This document shows, piece by piece, positions 53,975-62,959 of a DNA stretch of 64,000 nt. This stretch comes from CAYRSS01 sp964426945 (GTDB taxonomy: Bacteria > Planctomycetota > Phycisphaerae > UBA1845), in NCBI GenBank assembly GCA_964426945.1, contig CAYRSS010000017.1:1-64000 (forward strand), read 5' to 3'. Under the pieces are notes generated by a model. The model worked only from the letters and a program-made list of their open reading frames with translations, ran no database searches and had not been told where the DNA came from. A program made the position numbers and the translations under genes. Position 1 is the stretch's first letter; the number at the start of each line of letters is the position of its first letter.

Positions 53975-55894
53975 CTACTCCACCGCGACCAGCTCTTCCA
54001 GATCGCTGACCGTCCCGCCGCCGAGGCAGCACTCGATAATCCGCCGCCCGACGGGATTCAGGTCTGACTCGGTGAGGTAGGGTTTCAGCTCGCGCGTGAA
54101 GAAGTTCTGGAGCAGCTTCGCGCCGGCGTCGTAGCCCGCCGTGCCCACTTCCGGCTGCTGGTGCACCTCGAGGAAGCCGTCGCCGATCAGCGCGCCCTCG
54201 ACCATCATGCTGGCCGGTGTGTAGCCCAGCAACGGACACCGCGCCATCCGGAGCTGTTCCGGACGGAACCGTGCTCCGCCGCGGCGGGCGAGGTATTCGC
54301 GCGAAATCCACTCCGGCATGAAGCCCACCCGCCAGCAGCCGATGTGCTGATTCGGAATGAGCACATATCGCGTCTTGGGCGTACGCAGGATCTGATCGAG
54401 CAGCAGGTTGGCCTGATCGACGCGACGTCCGGTGGCGAAGGGCCAGTACGAACCGACGCCCTCGCTGCTCATCCCCCCGCCGCTCTCGCTCACGCTGGGG
54501 TTTTCGTGGCCACGCGGCGCGACCAGCCGCCACAGCCAGCCCAGCGCCGGCGGCAGGATGTGCATGACGCCCACGATGCCGTAGGTCGGCGCGTCGGACG
54601 TGCACGCCGGCGTGCGGATGCCGAAGCTGCGCACGTCGACCTCGACGGCGGTCTTAACGACATCGGGAATCAGCCGTCGCGGGATGATCACGCGCGGGTT
54701 GGGACAGGGCTTGCCGGGCGAATCCTCGATGTGCTCCCACAGCAGACAGGTCGCCCCCGCCACGGCGTGCAGGTTCAGAAACAGCAGCGGTTCGGGCGGC
54801 TGCACACACAGCCGCTCAAGCTGCGCATCGGTTCCGTACCGCGTGATGTGGTTGACGCGCAGGAACCAGCCCTCTTCCGCATCCGCGACGGTGAGCCGCC
54901 CGCGATCCTCCTGAATCCGCGGATGACACGAGGCCATATCGTCTGTCACCGGCCGCAGAATGCAGCCGCGGGGCAGCGAGAGGCGACGCTGCTCGCCGGA
55001 GACGGTGTTCTCGCCGAGCAGCAGCTGCCCATCCGGCTCGCGGTGGGCGTATTCGAGCATCTCGCTCTTGCCACCGCCGCTGGCGGCCTCATGCATGATC
55101 GTGGTGACGTTGTCGTACGGGGTCACCACCTGCACCGTCGACGCGTGAGCCGTCACCCAGCCCTCCTCCACGCCGATGGCGAGCAGAATCCCGTAGACCC
55201 CCTTCTTGGCACTGGGGCCGGGGTACAGGTTAAGCGCGAAGACCTCGTGAATATCCTCGCGGCGGTTATGCACGACGACCTGCCGCCCCTGGCAGTGCGT
55301 ATGCCGAAACGGCGGGGCCACCACGAGCACCGCGCGGGGGGCGAACTCAGGGCTGAGCCTGCTGCGCGGGATCATCCCCTGCAGATCGGCCAGCGCCGCG
55401 CCAAAGAACGCCGCGTTCGCCGGTACGATGAGCATCGCTTCGTAGCCCGATTCCTGCCGCCCCGCCATGAACGGTACGAGCATGAGGCGCTGCTGCCCCA
55501 GCCAGCGCAGGATGTCGCTGCGCATCGCGTCGAAAGGTGTGCCGAAGCGGTCGCGGAAACGCTGCTTGTCCGAAGGCTGGTCGTCAGCGACGAGCATGCA
55601 GTCCGGATCGCGCCGGCGCATGTAGGGTTCGGGCATGTTGACGGCCACGCCGTTGCGGCAGCGCACCACCTCGGCCTCGAGCACCCGGCCGCGGCCGGTG
55701 ACGTCGTAGGCAACCTCTGCCCGATCGCTGCCGGGGCCGCCGAGGGCGAGCTCGATCACCTCGGCGCGGTCCTCTGCGATGATGACCTCCGGCGCCTGCG
55801 CGAGCACCTCGCGCAACTCGGCGGAAAGCGAGAAACGGCGCCAGCGATCTTCGGCGGGCTTCACGGTCGGGCTCCTCATCGGGGTGATCAACAT
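53975..55894 (-). CDS. DUF4914-like P-loop protein
   Basis: 639 residues, soluble, no signal. The central segment HEAASGGGKSEMLE (about 268-281) resembles the P-loop of phosphoenolpyruvate carboxykinase-type kinases, flanked by an Asn/Asp-rich region (DDMASCHPRIQEDRGR) and LERLCVQPPEPLLFLN. From memory this matches DUF4914, a family of unknown function with a PEPCK-like fold; this should be checked. The long MRRRDPDCMLVADDQPSDKQ stretch and a Gly-rich SESGGGMSSEGVGSYW loop lie further on. It stands at the convergent end of the exopolysaccharide locus, so a sugar- or protein-kinase role there is possible but unproven. No good Shine-Dalgarno precedes the ATG. Confidence 0.68.
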   Translation of the reverse strand: MLITPMRSPTVKPAEDRWRRFSLSAELREVLAQAPEVIIAEDRAEVIELALGGPGSDRAEVAYDVTGRGRVLEAEVVRCRNGVAVNMPEPYMRRRDPDCMLVADDQPSDKQRFRDRFGTPFDAMRSDILRWLGQQRLMLVPFMAGRQESGYEAMLIVPANAAFFGAALADLQGMIPRSRLSPEFAPRAVLVVAPPFRHTHCQGRQVVVHNRREDIHEVFALNLYPGPSAKKGVYGILLAIGVEEGWVTAHASTVQVVTPYDNVTTIMHEAASGGGKSEMLEYAHREPDGQLLLGENTVSGEQRRLSLPRGCILRPVTDDMASCHPRIQEDRGRLTVADAEEGWFLRVNHITRYGTDAQLERLCVQPPEPLLFLNLHAVAGATCLLWEHIEDSPGKPCPNPRVIIPRRLIPDVVKTAVEVDVRSFGIRTPACTSDAPTYGIVGVMHILPPALGWLWRLVAPRGHENPSVSESGGGMSSEGVGSYWPFATGRRVDQANLLLDQILRTPKTRYVLIPNQHIGCWRVGFMPEWISREYLARRGGARFRPEQLRMARCPLLGYTPASMMVEGALIGDGFLEVHQQPEVGTAGYDAGAKLLQNFFTRELKPYLTESDLNPVGRRIIECCLGGGTVSDLEELVAVE

Positions 55895-55978
55895 CTGCCC
55901 GCGGGAATCCGCGGGAAACGACGTCAGACCTCAGGAGGCTATGAGCCACAATCAGCCAAGTCAAACGGCGTGACAGGC

Positions 55979-57199
55979 TCAGGGCCGCTCGCCCAGCTTG
56001 GGATCGGCTACGACGCGCGATTCATCGAGCATCCACATCGCGCCCGTCGGCCGGCGCGTGTGCGTCGAATCGCCGCCGGTGGGGTTGCTGTGCCAAAACA
56101 CCTTCGCCGTGCGCGGCGCGAGCGAGAGCTGGTCAATGCGGATGTTGAGGCAATCCACGAACTCGATCGAACTCGGAACGAGGTGTATCGCCGAGTTGCC
56201 CGTGATGAGGAGGCCGTTGGGGCGGCGGACGTTCTTCTCGGAGGATCGTGGATTCTCGAACGCGGCAGATCCCTCGACACGAATGCCCACCGGCAGACTT
56301 GCGGCGGCCCCCTGCGGACTTTCGATCCAGATGTTCTCCAGCCGCAGAAGCTGCACCCAGCCGCGCACCATCACCTCGGCCCGGACCTTCCCCGCCTTGC
56401 CGTTGCCCTGGATCGTGCAGTCGCGCACGACTGCCTTGGCCAGCGCCCCGCCCCAGGTGATCGACTCGAGCAGCAGACCGTGACCGCCGTTGTTCTGAGC
56501 GTTGCAATGATCAAGCGTGAGGCCGTTGTTGGTCACTGGCGAGCGGAGGGCGATGCCGTTGCCCTTGTTGCCATAGGCGACGACATCCCGGACCAGGAAC
56601 TTGTCGCCGATGCCCTCGATGCGCAGGCCGTCGCCGGGAGCCTCGACGATCCACACCCGGTCGATGCCGCAGTGCTGACCGAAGCGCCGGCAGAGCACGC
56701 CGCCGCCGGCAATCGCCACGTTGTCGAGGTAGCAGCCGTAGTTGGCCTTCTTCTCGTCGCCGAACACCACGGCCCAGTCGCCCGTGCCGGCGAACTTGAG
56801 CACGCTGGCCCGGCCGCAGCCGGTAAGTCGCTGGTTGGGGCCGAGGCGTATCGGATCGCGGATGGTGTGGGTGCCCGGCGGAAGCTGACAGAAGCCCTGC
56901 TGATCGAGGAGAGCCTGGATCGTACGGGCGTCGTAGACCCTCCCCTCGACCACCGGCGTGAACGTCGGGAGGTCTGCGAGCGTCTCAGGCGTGAGGCCGG
57001 GGGCGGGCTCGCCGTCGGCGGTGGTCGCCGACGGGGCGGGGGCAGGCGAATCAGCGTCCTGTGCAAACGCCGGCGTGGTCAGCAGCAGGCCGAGCGCCAA
57101 CGTCAGCTTCGCAAGGGCCGGCCTGCGGCGACCGGTGCCCGCCGCAGCCTTCGCCGAGCCTGCATGATGAAACAGTTCCGTTCGCCTCGACCGGTGCAT
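55979..57199 (-). CDS. Exported right-handed beta-helix protein
   Basis: The 406-residue protein has a long basic N-region and signal (LTLALGLLLTTPAFAQ, cleavage near residue 46), an Ala/Pro-rich linker of about 45 residues, then a pectate-lyase-like beta-helix with repeating short strands (VRDVVAYGNKGNGIALRSPV, LDHCNAQNNGGHGLLLESIT). This fold is used by polysaccharide lyases and epimerases such as AlgG. Here it may trim or modify the exopolysaccharide outside the cell; catalytic residues could not be assigned. GGGAGG six bases before the ATG at 57199 sets the start. Confidence 0.75.
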   Translation of the reverse strand: MHRSRRTELFHHAGSAKAAAGTGRRRPALAKLTLALGLLLTTPAFAQDADSPAPAPSATTADGEPAPGLTPETLADLPTFTPVVEGRVYDARTIQALLDQQGFCQLPPGTHTIRDPIRLGPNQRLTGCGRASVLKFAGTGDWAVVFGDEKKANYGCYLDNVAIAGGGVLCRRFGQHCGIDRVWIVEAPGDGLRIEGIGDKFLVRDVVAYGNKGNGIALRSPVTNNGLTLDHCNAQNNGGHGLLLESITWGGALAKAVVRDCTIQGNGKAGKVRAEVMVRGWVQLLRLENIWIESPQGAAASLPVGIRVEGSAAFENPRSSEKNVRRPNGLLITGNSAIHLVPSSIEFVDCLNIRIDQLSLAPRTAKVFWHSNPTGGDSTHTRRPTGAMWMLDESRVVADPKLGERP

Positions 57200-57224
57200 C
57201 GTTCGCCTCCCTGCGGCACGCCGG

Positions 57225-58220
57225 TCAGCCGCCCGCGGCGCCCCGGGAGGTCGCCTTGGTTTGCTGGTTACGCGCTGCCTCGGCGCGGAACCACGCCGCG
57301 AACCGGGCGAGGCCGGTGCGCATGTCCGTGGCGGGCTGATAGCCCAGTTCTGCACCCGCCCGGGCGACATCGGCGAAGGTGCGGTTGACGTCGCCCGGCT
57401 GCATCGGCCGCCGGTCGATGATCGCCTTGCGGCCCATGGCCTCTTCGATGAGGCTGATGAGGTCAGCAAGCGATACGGGCTGCGATTCGCCGAGGTTGTA
57501 GATGTGGTAGCCGCTGCACCGATCGATCGACCGAACCACCCCGTTGATGATGTCGTCGATGTAGGTGAAGTCGCGCATCATGCTGCCGTCGCCGAAAACG
57601 GGGATCGGCCGCCCGGCGTCGATGAGGCTCATGAATTTGTGAATCGCCAGGTCGGGGCGCTGCCGCGGACCGTACACCGTGAAGAACCGCAGGCAGCTCG
57701 TGGCGATGCCGTACAGCGAGTGGTACGTGTGGCAGATCAGCTCTCCCGCCTTCTTGGTGGCGGCGTAGGGCGAGATCGGGTTGTCGACGTTGTCGCTCTC
57801 GCTGAACGGAACCTTGTCGTTGTTGCCGTACACGCTGGAGCTGCTGGCGAAGATGAACTTGCGGATACCCGCCGCGCGGCAGGCCTCCAGCAGCACCATC
57901 GTGCCGCGGATATTCACGTCCTGGTACAGCAGCGGCTGCTCGATCGACGGTCGCACGCCGGCGCGGGCGGCGAGGTGTACGACGCTGTCGACACCGCCGC
58001 CAAAGGCCTCGGCGACGGCCACCTCGTCGCGGATGTCGCCCTCGATCATCTCGAAGTTCGACCTGCCGACGAGCCCTTCCAGGTTGCGCCGCTTCACCGC
58101 CGGGTCGTAGAACTCGTCGAAGCTGTCAAACCCGACGACGTAGTCGCCGCGAGCGACCAGCGCCTCGCAGAGATGCGACCCGATGAACCCGGCCGCGCCT
58201 GTGACAACGATCTTTGACAT
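57225..58220 (-). CDS. NAD-dependent sugar epimerase, UDP-glucuronate 4-epimerase-like
   Basis: 331 residues of the extended SDR family: GAAGFIGSHL for NAD, then ASSSSVYG and Y-A-A-T-K in SPYAATKKAGE as catalytic Ser/Tyr/Lys. The C-terminal RFFTVYGPRQRPDLAIHKFM segment is typical of UDP-glucuronate epimerases (GAE/CapD-related). It should turn UDP-glucuronate from the nearby Ugd into UDP-galacturonate. ATG at 58220 starts at the Rossmann strand; an earlier ATG at 58271 overlaps the previous stop (ATGA) and adds 17 residues, so coupling from that codon is possible. Confidence 0.9.
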   Translation of the reverse strand: MSKIVVTGAAGFIGSHLCEALVARGDYVVGFDSFDEFYDPAVKRRNLEGLVGRSNFEMIEGDIRDEVAVAEAFGGGVDSVVHLAARAGVRPSIEQPLLYQDVNIRGTMVLLEACRAAGIRKFIFASSSSVYGNNDKVPFSESDNVDNPISPYAATKKAGELICHTYHSLYGIATSCLRFFTVYGPRQRPDLAIHKFMSLIDAGRPIPVFGDGSMMRDFTYIDDIINGVVRSIDRCSGYHIYNLGESQPVSLADLISLIEEAMGRKAIIDRRPMQPGDVNRTFADVARAGAELGYQPATDMRTGLARFAAWFRAEAARNQQTKATSRGAAGG

Positions 58221-58267
58221 GGCAAACCCCCCGGATCCGGGCGCTGTGGCGACCCGGACCGCGTCGG

Positions 58268-59233
58268 TCATGACCTCGCGGCGGCCGGCTCGGCCACTCC
58301 GCCGAGCGTCTTGTAGTACTCAATCGCACGCTGCAACCCGGCCTCGAACTCCACAACCGGCTTGAACCCGAGCAATTCGCCGGCGAGGCGGATGTCAGCA
58401 CAGGAATGTTTCACGTCGCCCGCGCGGGCCGGGGCGTAGGTCGGCTTGACCTTCGTGCCCAGCAGGTTGTTGATGACCCGGATCACTTCGTTGACCGTGA
58501 CCTGTCCGCCGCAGGCGACGTTCACCGACTGGCCCGCCGTCTTTGTGACGCGCATCGCGAGCAGGTTTCCCTCCACGACGTTGTCGATGTAAGTGAAATC
58601 GCGCGTCTGTTCGCCGTCGCCGTAGATCGTGGGCGACTCGCCGCGCAGGATCGCCGTGACGAAGGCGGGGATGGCTGCGGCATACTGGCTCCGCGGATCC
58701 TGCCGCTCGCCGAAGACGTTGAAGTAGCGGATCGACAGCGTTTCGAGTCCGTAGCACTCGTAGAACGCGCGGCAGTAATGCTCGCCCGTCAGCTTCTGCA
58801 CTGCGTAGGGACTCAGCGGCGCGGTGGCGAGTCGCTCGTGCTTGGGCGACTCGGCCGTGTTGCCGTAGGCGGAGCTGCTCGCGGCATAGATCACGCGGCG
58901 CACCTTGCGGTCGCTCGCAGCGCGAAGCAGCTTGAACGTACCGCTGATGTTGACCTCGTGGCTCGGCACCGGGTTGGCCACCGAGACCGGCACGGACGGG
59001 ATCGCCGCCTGGTGCAGCACAAACTCCATGCCGTCGCAGGCTGCGCGGCAGACGCTCTCGTCGCGCAGATCGCCGTGGACCAGTTCGATCTTCTCGCCCA
59101 CGGCGGCCAGGTTGGCCCGCTTCCCCGTGGAGAAGTTGTCGAGCACGCGGACGCGGTGCCCCAGCGCCACGAGACGATGCGTCAGGTGGGATCCGATGAA
59201 CCCCGCCCCGCCGGTGACCAGTACGCTTGCCAT
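58268..59233 (-). CDS. NAD-dependent epimerase, UDP-HexNAc 4-epimerase-like (WbpP/Gne type)
   Basis: 321 residues; extended SDR with GGAGFIGSHL, AASSSAYGNT and the active-site Y in SPYAVQKLTGE. The SIRYFNVFGERQDPRSQYAA and FTYIDNVVEGNLLA phrases match the WbpP/Gne branch that interconverts UDP-GlcNAc/GalNAc or their uronic acids. GGGGAG six bases before the ATG at 59233; an in-frame start at 59266 overlaps the sulfatase-like stop. Works with WecB and Ugd to make amino sugars for the polymer. Confidence 0.9.
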   Translation of the reverse strand: MASVLVTGGAGFIGSHLTHRLVALGHRVRVLDNFSTGKRANLAAVGEKIELVHGDLRDESVCRAACDGMEFVLHQAAIPSVPVSVANPVPSHEVNISGTFKLLRAASDRKVRRVIYAASSSAYGNTAESPKHERLATAPLSPYAVQKLTGEHYCRAFYECYGLETLSIRYFNVFGERQDPRSQYAAAIPAFVTAILRGESPTIYGDGEQTRDFTYIDNVVEGNLLAMRVTKTAGQSVNVACGGQVTVNEVIRVINNLLGTKVKPTYAPARAGDVKHSCADIRLAGELLGFKPVVEFEAGLQRAIEYYKTLGGVAEPAAARS

Positions 59234-59262
59234 CGCAGACTCCCCGCGCCGTGCGGCGCTCG

Positions 59263-61359
59263 TCACGGTTGCTCTTCCTCGTCCTCCGTACCCGGCAGCG
59301 GCGGCCGCGTCGCCTGGGGGCGCCCCGGCGCCACGACGGCCCCCTGCTCCTCGTCATCGCCCATGTAGCCCAGGGTCTGAAGCTGCTTCTTGAGCGTAGG
59401 CGCGATGCGGGCTCGCGGGTCGACCGCGATAAGCGATCGATTGACGAAAAACCTCGTCATCAACTCGGCCTCGCGCGCTTCGCACACGTCAGGGCGGCGC
59501 TCGGAGATATCCCGCGTCTCGCCCGGATCGCCGATGAGGTCGTACAGCTCGTAGTTGTCTTTCACGCCCATGAGCGAGATGTACTTCAGATCCGGCGTGC
59601 GCATCGCCAGCTTGTGCGCATGGCTCGTTACTTCCCTGGATTCACCATCCATGATTCCCACCGTCGTGAAGGCAAACGCCGGCCGCAGTGAATGCGAGTA
59701 GCGCCGACCTTCGAGCAGCTCATTCAGCGGCTTGCCCACGAAGCCGGCGGGCGGCTCGATCCCGGCGAGCACGAGCGCCGTGGGCGCGACATCGGTCAAC
59801 TCGACCTGTTCACCGATCACCTTCCCCCGCCCCGCCGCCGCGCGAATGATCAGCGGCACGTGCTGCGTTGCGTCGTACAGATTCGCGCCGTGCCCCTTGT
59901 CCTTGACGTGGGCGTGTTGCTCGCCGAAGGCTTCGCCGTGGTCGGCCGTAATGATGACGATCGTCCGGTCCAGCAGGCCGCGCTCGCGCAGGTCGTCGAG
60001 CACACGGCCGACCTGCGCATCCGTGTAGCTCACCTCGCCTGCGTAGCGCTCCCGATCGGCGGCCATGGGCACGCCCTCGGGCTCCCGGCCACGGTACATG
60101 TTCTTGTAGGGTTCAGGCGCGTCGTAATCGCCGTGCGGATCGAAGTAGTGCAGCCACGCGAAGAACGGCTGCTCCGCGTCGCGACGGGCCAGCCAGTTGA
60201 GCGCCCGGCCGGTCACCACCTCGCCGCGGATCTCGCTGTGCTGGGCGATGCCCGCGAGATAGAAGAAGATGAGGTTCTGAAACTCGTCGTGCGAAAAGAG
60301 TTCGCTCCAGGATACGAGCGAATCGATGTAGCGGTCGAAGCCCTGCTGCAGCCCCGTATTCAGCGATCGCGTCGTGGTCGCCGAGGTGAACGCAGCCGTC
60401 TCGTACCCCGCCGCGCGGCACATATCCGCCAGCGTCACCAGCCCCGCCTTCATCGGGCGGCCGTTGAACCCCTCGTGATCGAGCGGGTACACGCTGGTCA
60501 TGATCGAACAATGTGACGGACCGGTGGTCGGCGCCTGGGCGACGGCCCACTGAAACAGCGTGCCGTCGGCCGCCAGCGCGTCCAGCGCCGGCGTCTTTGC
60601 GTAGGGATGCCCGTAGCACCCGAGGAAGTCCGCCCGCAGCGTGTCGAGCGTGATCAGCAGGACGTTCGGCCGGTCGGCCGCCGCCGGTATCACGGGCACT
60701 TCGGCGGCCTGCGCCGTCGCCTCGCCGCGATGGCGCGTGTAAGTGGGCACGATCGACAGCAGGCCGACAGCGACCGCCGCAACCCAGCAGACCTTCACGG
60801 CGTTGCGATGGACGTGCTTGCGAACCACGCCCAGAATCCCAGCCGCCGTCGCCGACGCCGCAAACGTCGCCGCGACGGCGCCAAGCATGGAGAGCCGATA
60901 GCCCCACGTGCGGCTCTGGTCGCTCTGAAGGAAGAAGATGCCGAGCCAGCCCACGATCAGGTAGGTCAGTCCGGCGAAGATGCATGCGAAGCGGATGAAC
61001 CCCGTCCACCGACGCGATCGCCGCGTCGCGGGAATCACACGCTGGACGAGACGAACCAGGATCGCCAGCAGGACACCGCCGAGAACTGCAAGCGGCAGGT
61101 CCGTCGCCAGCGCCGCCACGAGGAATCCGAGCAACCCGCCGAAAGTCGACGGCAGCATCGCGCGCCAGCCGTCCATGATCAGCGGCAGGACGTAGGACCA
61201 GCTTACCTCGGCGATAGCGAGGAGGACGCCGACGGCCGCCGCGCAGGACAGCGCGGAACCCCATACGGAGGTTGCGGCACCAACCTGCGCAGGCGCGCCG
61301 GTCGCCGGCGTCTCGGCCGGCGCCTCGGGCGGCGATGAACTCGGCGCGTTTACTGACAT
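59263..61359 (-). CDS. Membrane-anchored sulfatase-fold hydrolase/transferase
   Basis: 698 residues: four or five membrane helices in the first 205, then an alkaline-phosphatase/sulfatase-superfamily domain. Metal-binding acidic residues are in LITLDTLRADF (D239) and TADHGEAFGEQH. At the site of the formylglycine Cys or Ser (C/S-x-P-S-R) the sequence is TGPSH, T279, so it cannot be a classic sulfatase; Thr is the nucleophile in phosphoglycerol- and phosphoethanolamine-transferases of the same fold. It may therefore transfer a phospho-group to the polysaccharide. A conserved C-terminal NYELYDLIGDPGETRDI is typical of the superfamily. It overlaps the frame of the downstream epimerase. Confidence 0.85.
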   Translation of the reverse strand: MSVNAPSSSPPEAPAETPATGAPAQVGAATSVWGSALSCAAAVGVLLAIAEVSWSYVLPLIMDGWRAMLPSTFGGLLGFLVAALATDLPLAVLGGVLLAILVRLVQRVIPATRRSRRWTGFIRFACIFAGLTYLIVGWLGIFFLQSDQSRTWGYRLSMLGAVAATFAASATAAGILGVVRKHVHRNAVKVCWVAAVAVGLLSIVPTYTRHRGEATAQAAEVPVIPAAADRPNVLLITLDTLRADFLGCYGHPYAKTPALDALAADGTLFQWAVAQAPTTGPSHCSIMTSVYPLDHEGFNGRPMKAGLVTLADMCRAAGYETAAFTSATTTRSLNTGLQQGFDRYIDSLVSWSELFSHDEFQNLIFFYLAGIAQHSEIRGEVVTGRALNWLARRDAEQPFFAWLHYFDPHGDYDAPEPYKNMYRGREPEGVPMAADRERYAGEVSYTDAQVGRVLDDLRERGLLDRTIVIITADHGEAFGEQHAHVKDKGHGANLYDATQHVPLIIRAAAGRGKVIGEQVELTDVAPTALVLAGIEPPAGFVGKPLNELLEGRRYSHSLRPAFAFTTVGIMDGESREVTSHAHKLAMRTPDLKYISLMGVKDNYELYDLIGDPGETRDISERRPDVCEAREAELMTRFFVNRSLIAVDPRARIAPTLKKQLQTLGYMGDDEEQGAVVAPGRPQATRPPLPGTEDEEEQP

Positions 61360-61419
61360 GCTCGTCGCGGTGCGCCGCCATCAACCACATGGCCGAACGA
61401 GGCGGGCGCGGCGCGGCCT

Positions 61420-62778
61420 CTAGGCATGGTACGCAGGCTCGGGCGTCCGGGCGTTCTCGCGGTTCGTGACGGCCGGCCGGCCAATGCAGAAGTACTCGAA
61501 GCCGCGCTTCTGCATCTGCCTGGGATCATACATGTTCCGGCCGTCAAACACGACCGGCGACGACAGCTTGGACTTGATCAGGTCGAAGTCCGGCGTGCGG
61601 AACTCCGGCCAGTCGGTAAAGACGACCAGCGCATCGGCCCCGTCGAGGGCCGCGTACGCGTCGGCGAGCATCGTCACGGGCCGTCCGCCGAGCTCCGACA
61701 CGGCCGTCGTCATGGCCTCCGGATCGTGCGCCCGCACGCGGAAACCCTTGTCGACCAGCGTGCGAATGACCGCGATCGCCGGTGACTCGCGGACGTCGTC
61801 GGTGCGGGCCTTGAACGCCAGCCCCCAGACGGCCAGCGTCTTGCCCGCGGCCTTGCTGCCATAGTACTCGAGGATGCGGTTGGCGAAGGCGGCGCGCTGG
61901 CGCAGGTTTACGTCCTGCACGGCCGCAACGATGGTCATTGGATGATCCACGGCCTCGCCCATGCTCGCCAGGGCGCTGACGTCCTTCGGGAAGCACGAAC
62001 CGCCGTAACCCACGCCGGGGAAGAGAAACGCGTTGCCGATGCGCGAATCGGTGCCGATACCGCGGCGGACCTGCTCGACGTCGGCGCCGAAGCGCTCGCA
62101 CAGACCGGCGACCTCGTTCATGAAGCTGATGCGCGTCGCCAGCATGGCGTTCGCGGCGTACTTGGTCATCTCGGCGCTGGCCGGAGACATCACGAGAATG
62201 CGGTCGCTCTTGCGCATGAAGGGCGCGTAGATCTCCTTGACGATCTCGACGGCGGCAGGCGTGTTCGAGCCGATCACCACGCGGTCAGGCTTGGTGAAGT
62301 CCTCGATCGCGGCGCCTTCCTTCATGAACTCGGGATTGCTGACGTAGTCGAACTGGAAGTCAGTCTCCGCCTCGAGAATGTCGGAGACCATTTTGTGCGT
62401 GCCGACCGGCACCGTGCTCTTCATCACGATGATGCGATAGCCGTCCATGGCGCGGGCAATGCCGCGAGCCACGTCGCGGATGGCCGACAGGTCCGCCGAG
62501 CCGTCCGCCGCGGGCGGCGTGCCCACACCGATGAAGATCACCAGCGACTGCTTCACGGCGCGGTCGAGGTCGGTGGTGAACTCGATGCGGCCGCTCTTGA
62601 GGTTGCGCTGGAGCATCTCGGAGAGGCCCGGCTCGTAGATGGGCGACTTGCCCTCGTTGAGCATCTCGACCTTGCGGGCGTTGATGTCCACGCCGATCAC
62701 GTGATTGCCGCCCTCGGCGAAGCACGCACCGGCCACCAGCCCGACATATCCGCTGCCGACTACGCAAATCCTCATCAT
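61420..62778 (-). CDS. ugd: UDP-glucose 6-dehydrogenase
   Basis: Ugd oxidises UDP-glucose twice to UDP-glucuronate with NAD. The 452 residues carry an N-terminal Rossmann site (VVGSGYVGLVAGACFAEGG), the catalytic Cys in YGGSCFPKDVSA, the KYAANAMLATRISFMNE helix and the third-domain phrase WGLAFKARTDDVRESPA. It feeds uronic acid into the locus; the 4-epimerase at 57225 is the likely next enzyme. The ATG at 62778 (or the next one) begins the strand; the gene is 60 bp upstream of the sulfatase-like gene. Confidence 0.96.
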   Translation of the reverse strand: MMRICVVGSGYVGLVAGACFAEGGNHVIGVDINARKVEMLNEGKSPIYEPGLSEMLQRNLKSGRIEFTTDLDRAVKQSLVIFIGVGTPPAADGSADLSAIRDVARGIARAMDGYRIIVMKSTVPVGTHKMVSDILEAETDFQFDYVSNPEFMKEGAAIEDFTKPDRVVIGSNTPAAVEIVKEIYAPFMRKSDRILVMSPASAEMTKYAANAMLATRISFMNEVAGLCERFGADVEQVRRGIGTDSRIGNAFLFPGVGYGGSCFPKDVSALASMGEAVDHPMTIVAAVQDVNLRQRAAFANRILEYYGSKAAGKTLAVWGLAFKARTDDVRESPAIAVIRTLVDKGFRVRAHDPEAMTTAVSELGGRPVTMLADAYAALDGADALVVFTDWPEFRTPDFDLIKSKLSSPVVFDGRNMYDPRQMQKRGFEYFCIGRPAVTNRENARTPEPAYHA

Positions 62779-62959
62779 GCCGCTCCCGTTGTGTGGACAA
62801 GGTCCACCGAACCGAACCTCGGGCCGGTCAGAGCCGCCCGTGTCTCGTCAGAGTTTGCCGACCTCCAAGTAGCGTCGATCCCCGCCCTCGGGGCTGATGA
62901 CCCCGCAAGGATTCTACGCCCCGCCACGACGTCGGTTCCCCCCTACCCCGTGCTCGGGC

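Noticed and set aside
54161..57388. A 1075-codon plus-strand frame opposite the DUF4914-like and beta-helix genes
   Set aside because: Same shadow effect; it spans two genes and has no signal, domain or ribosome-binding site.
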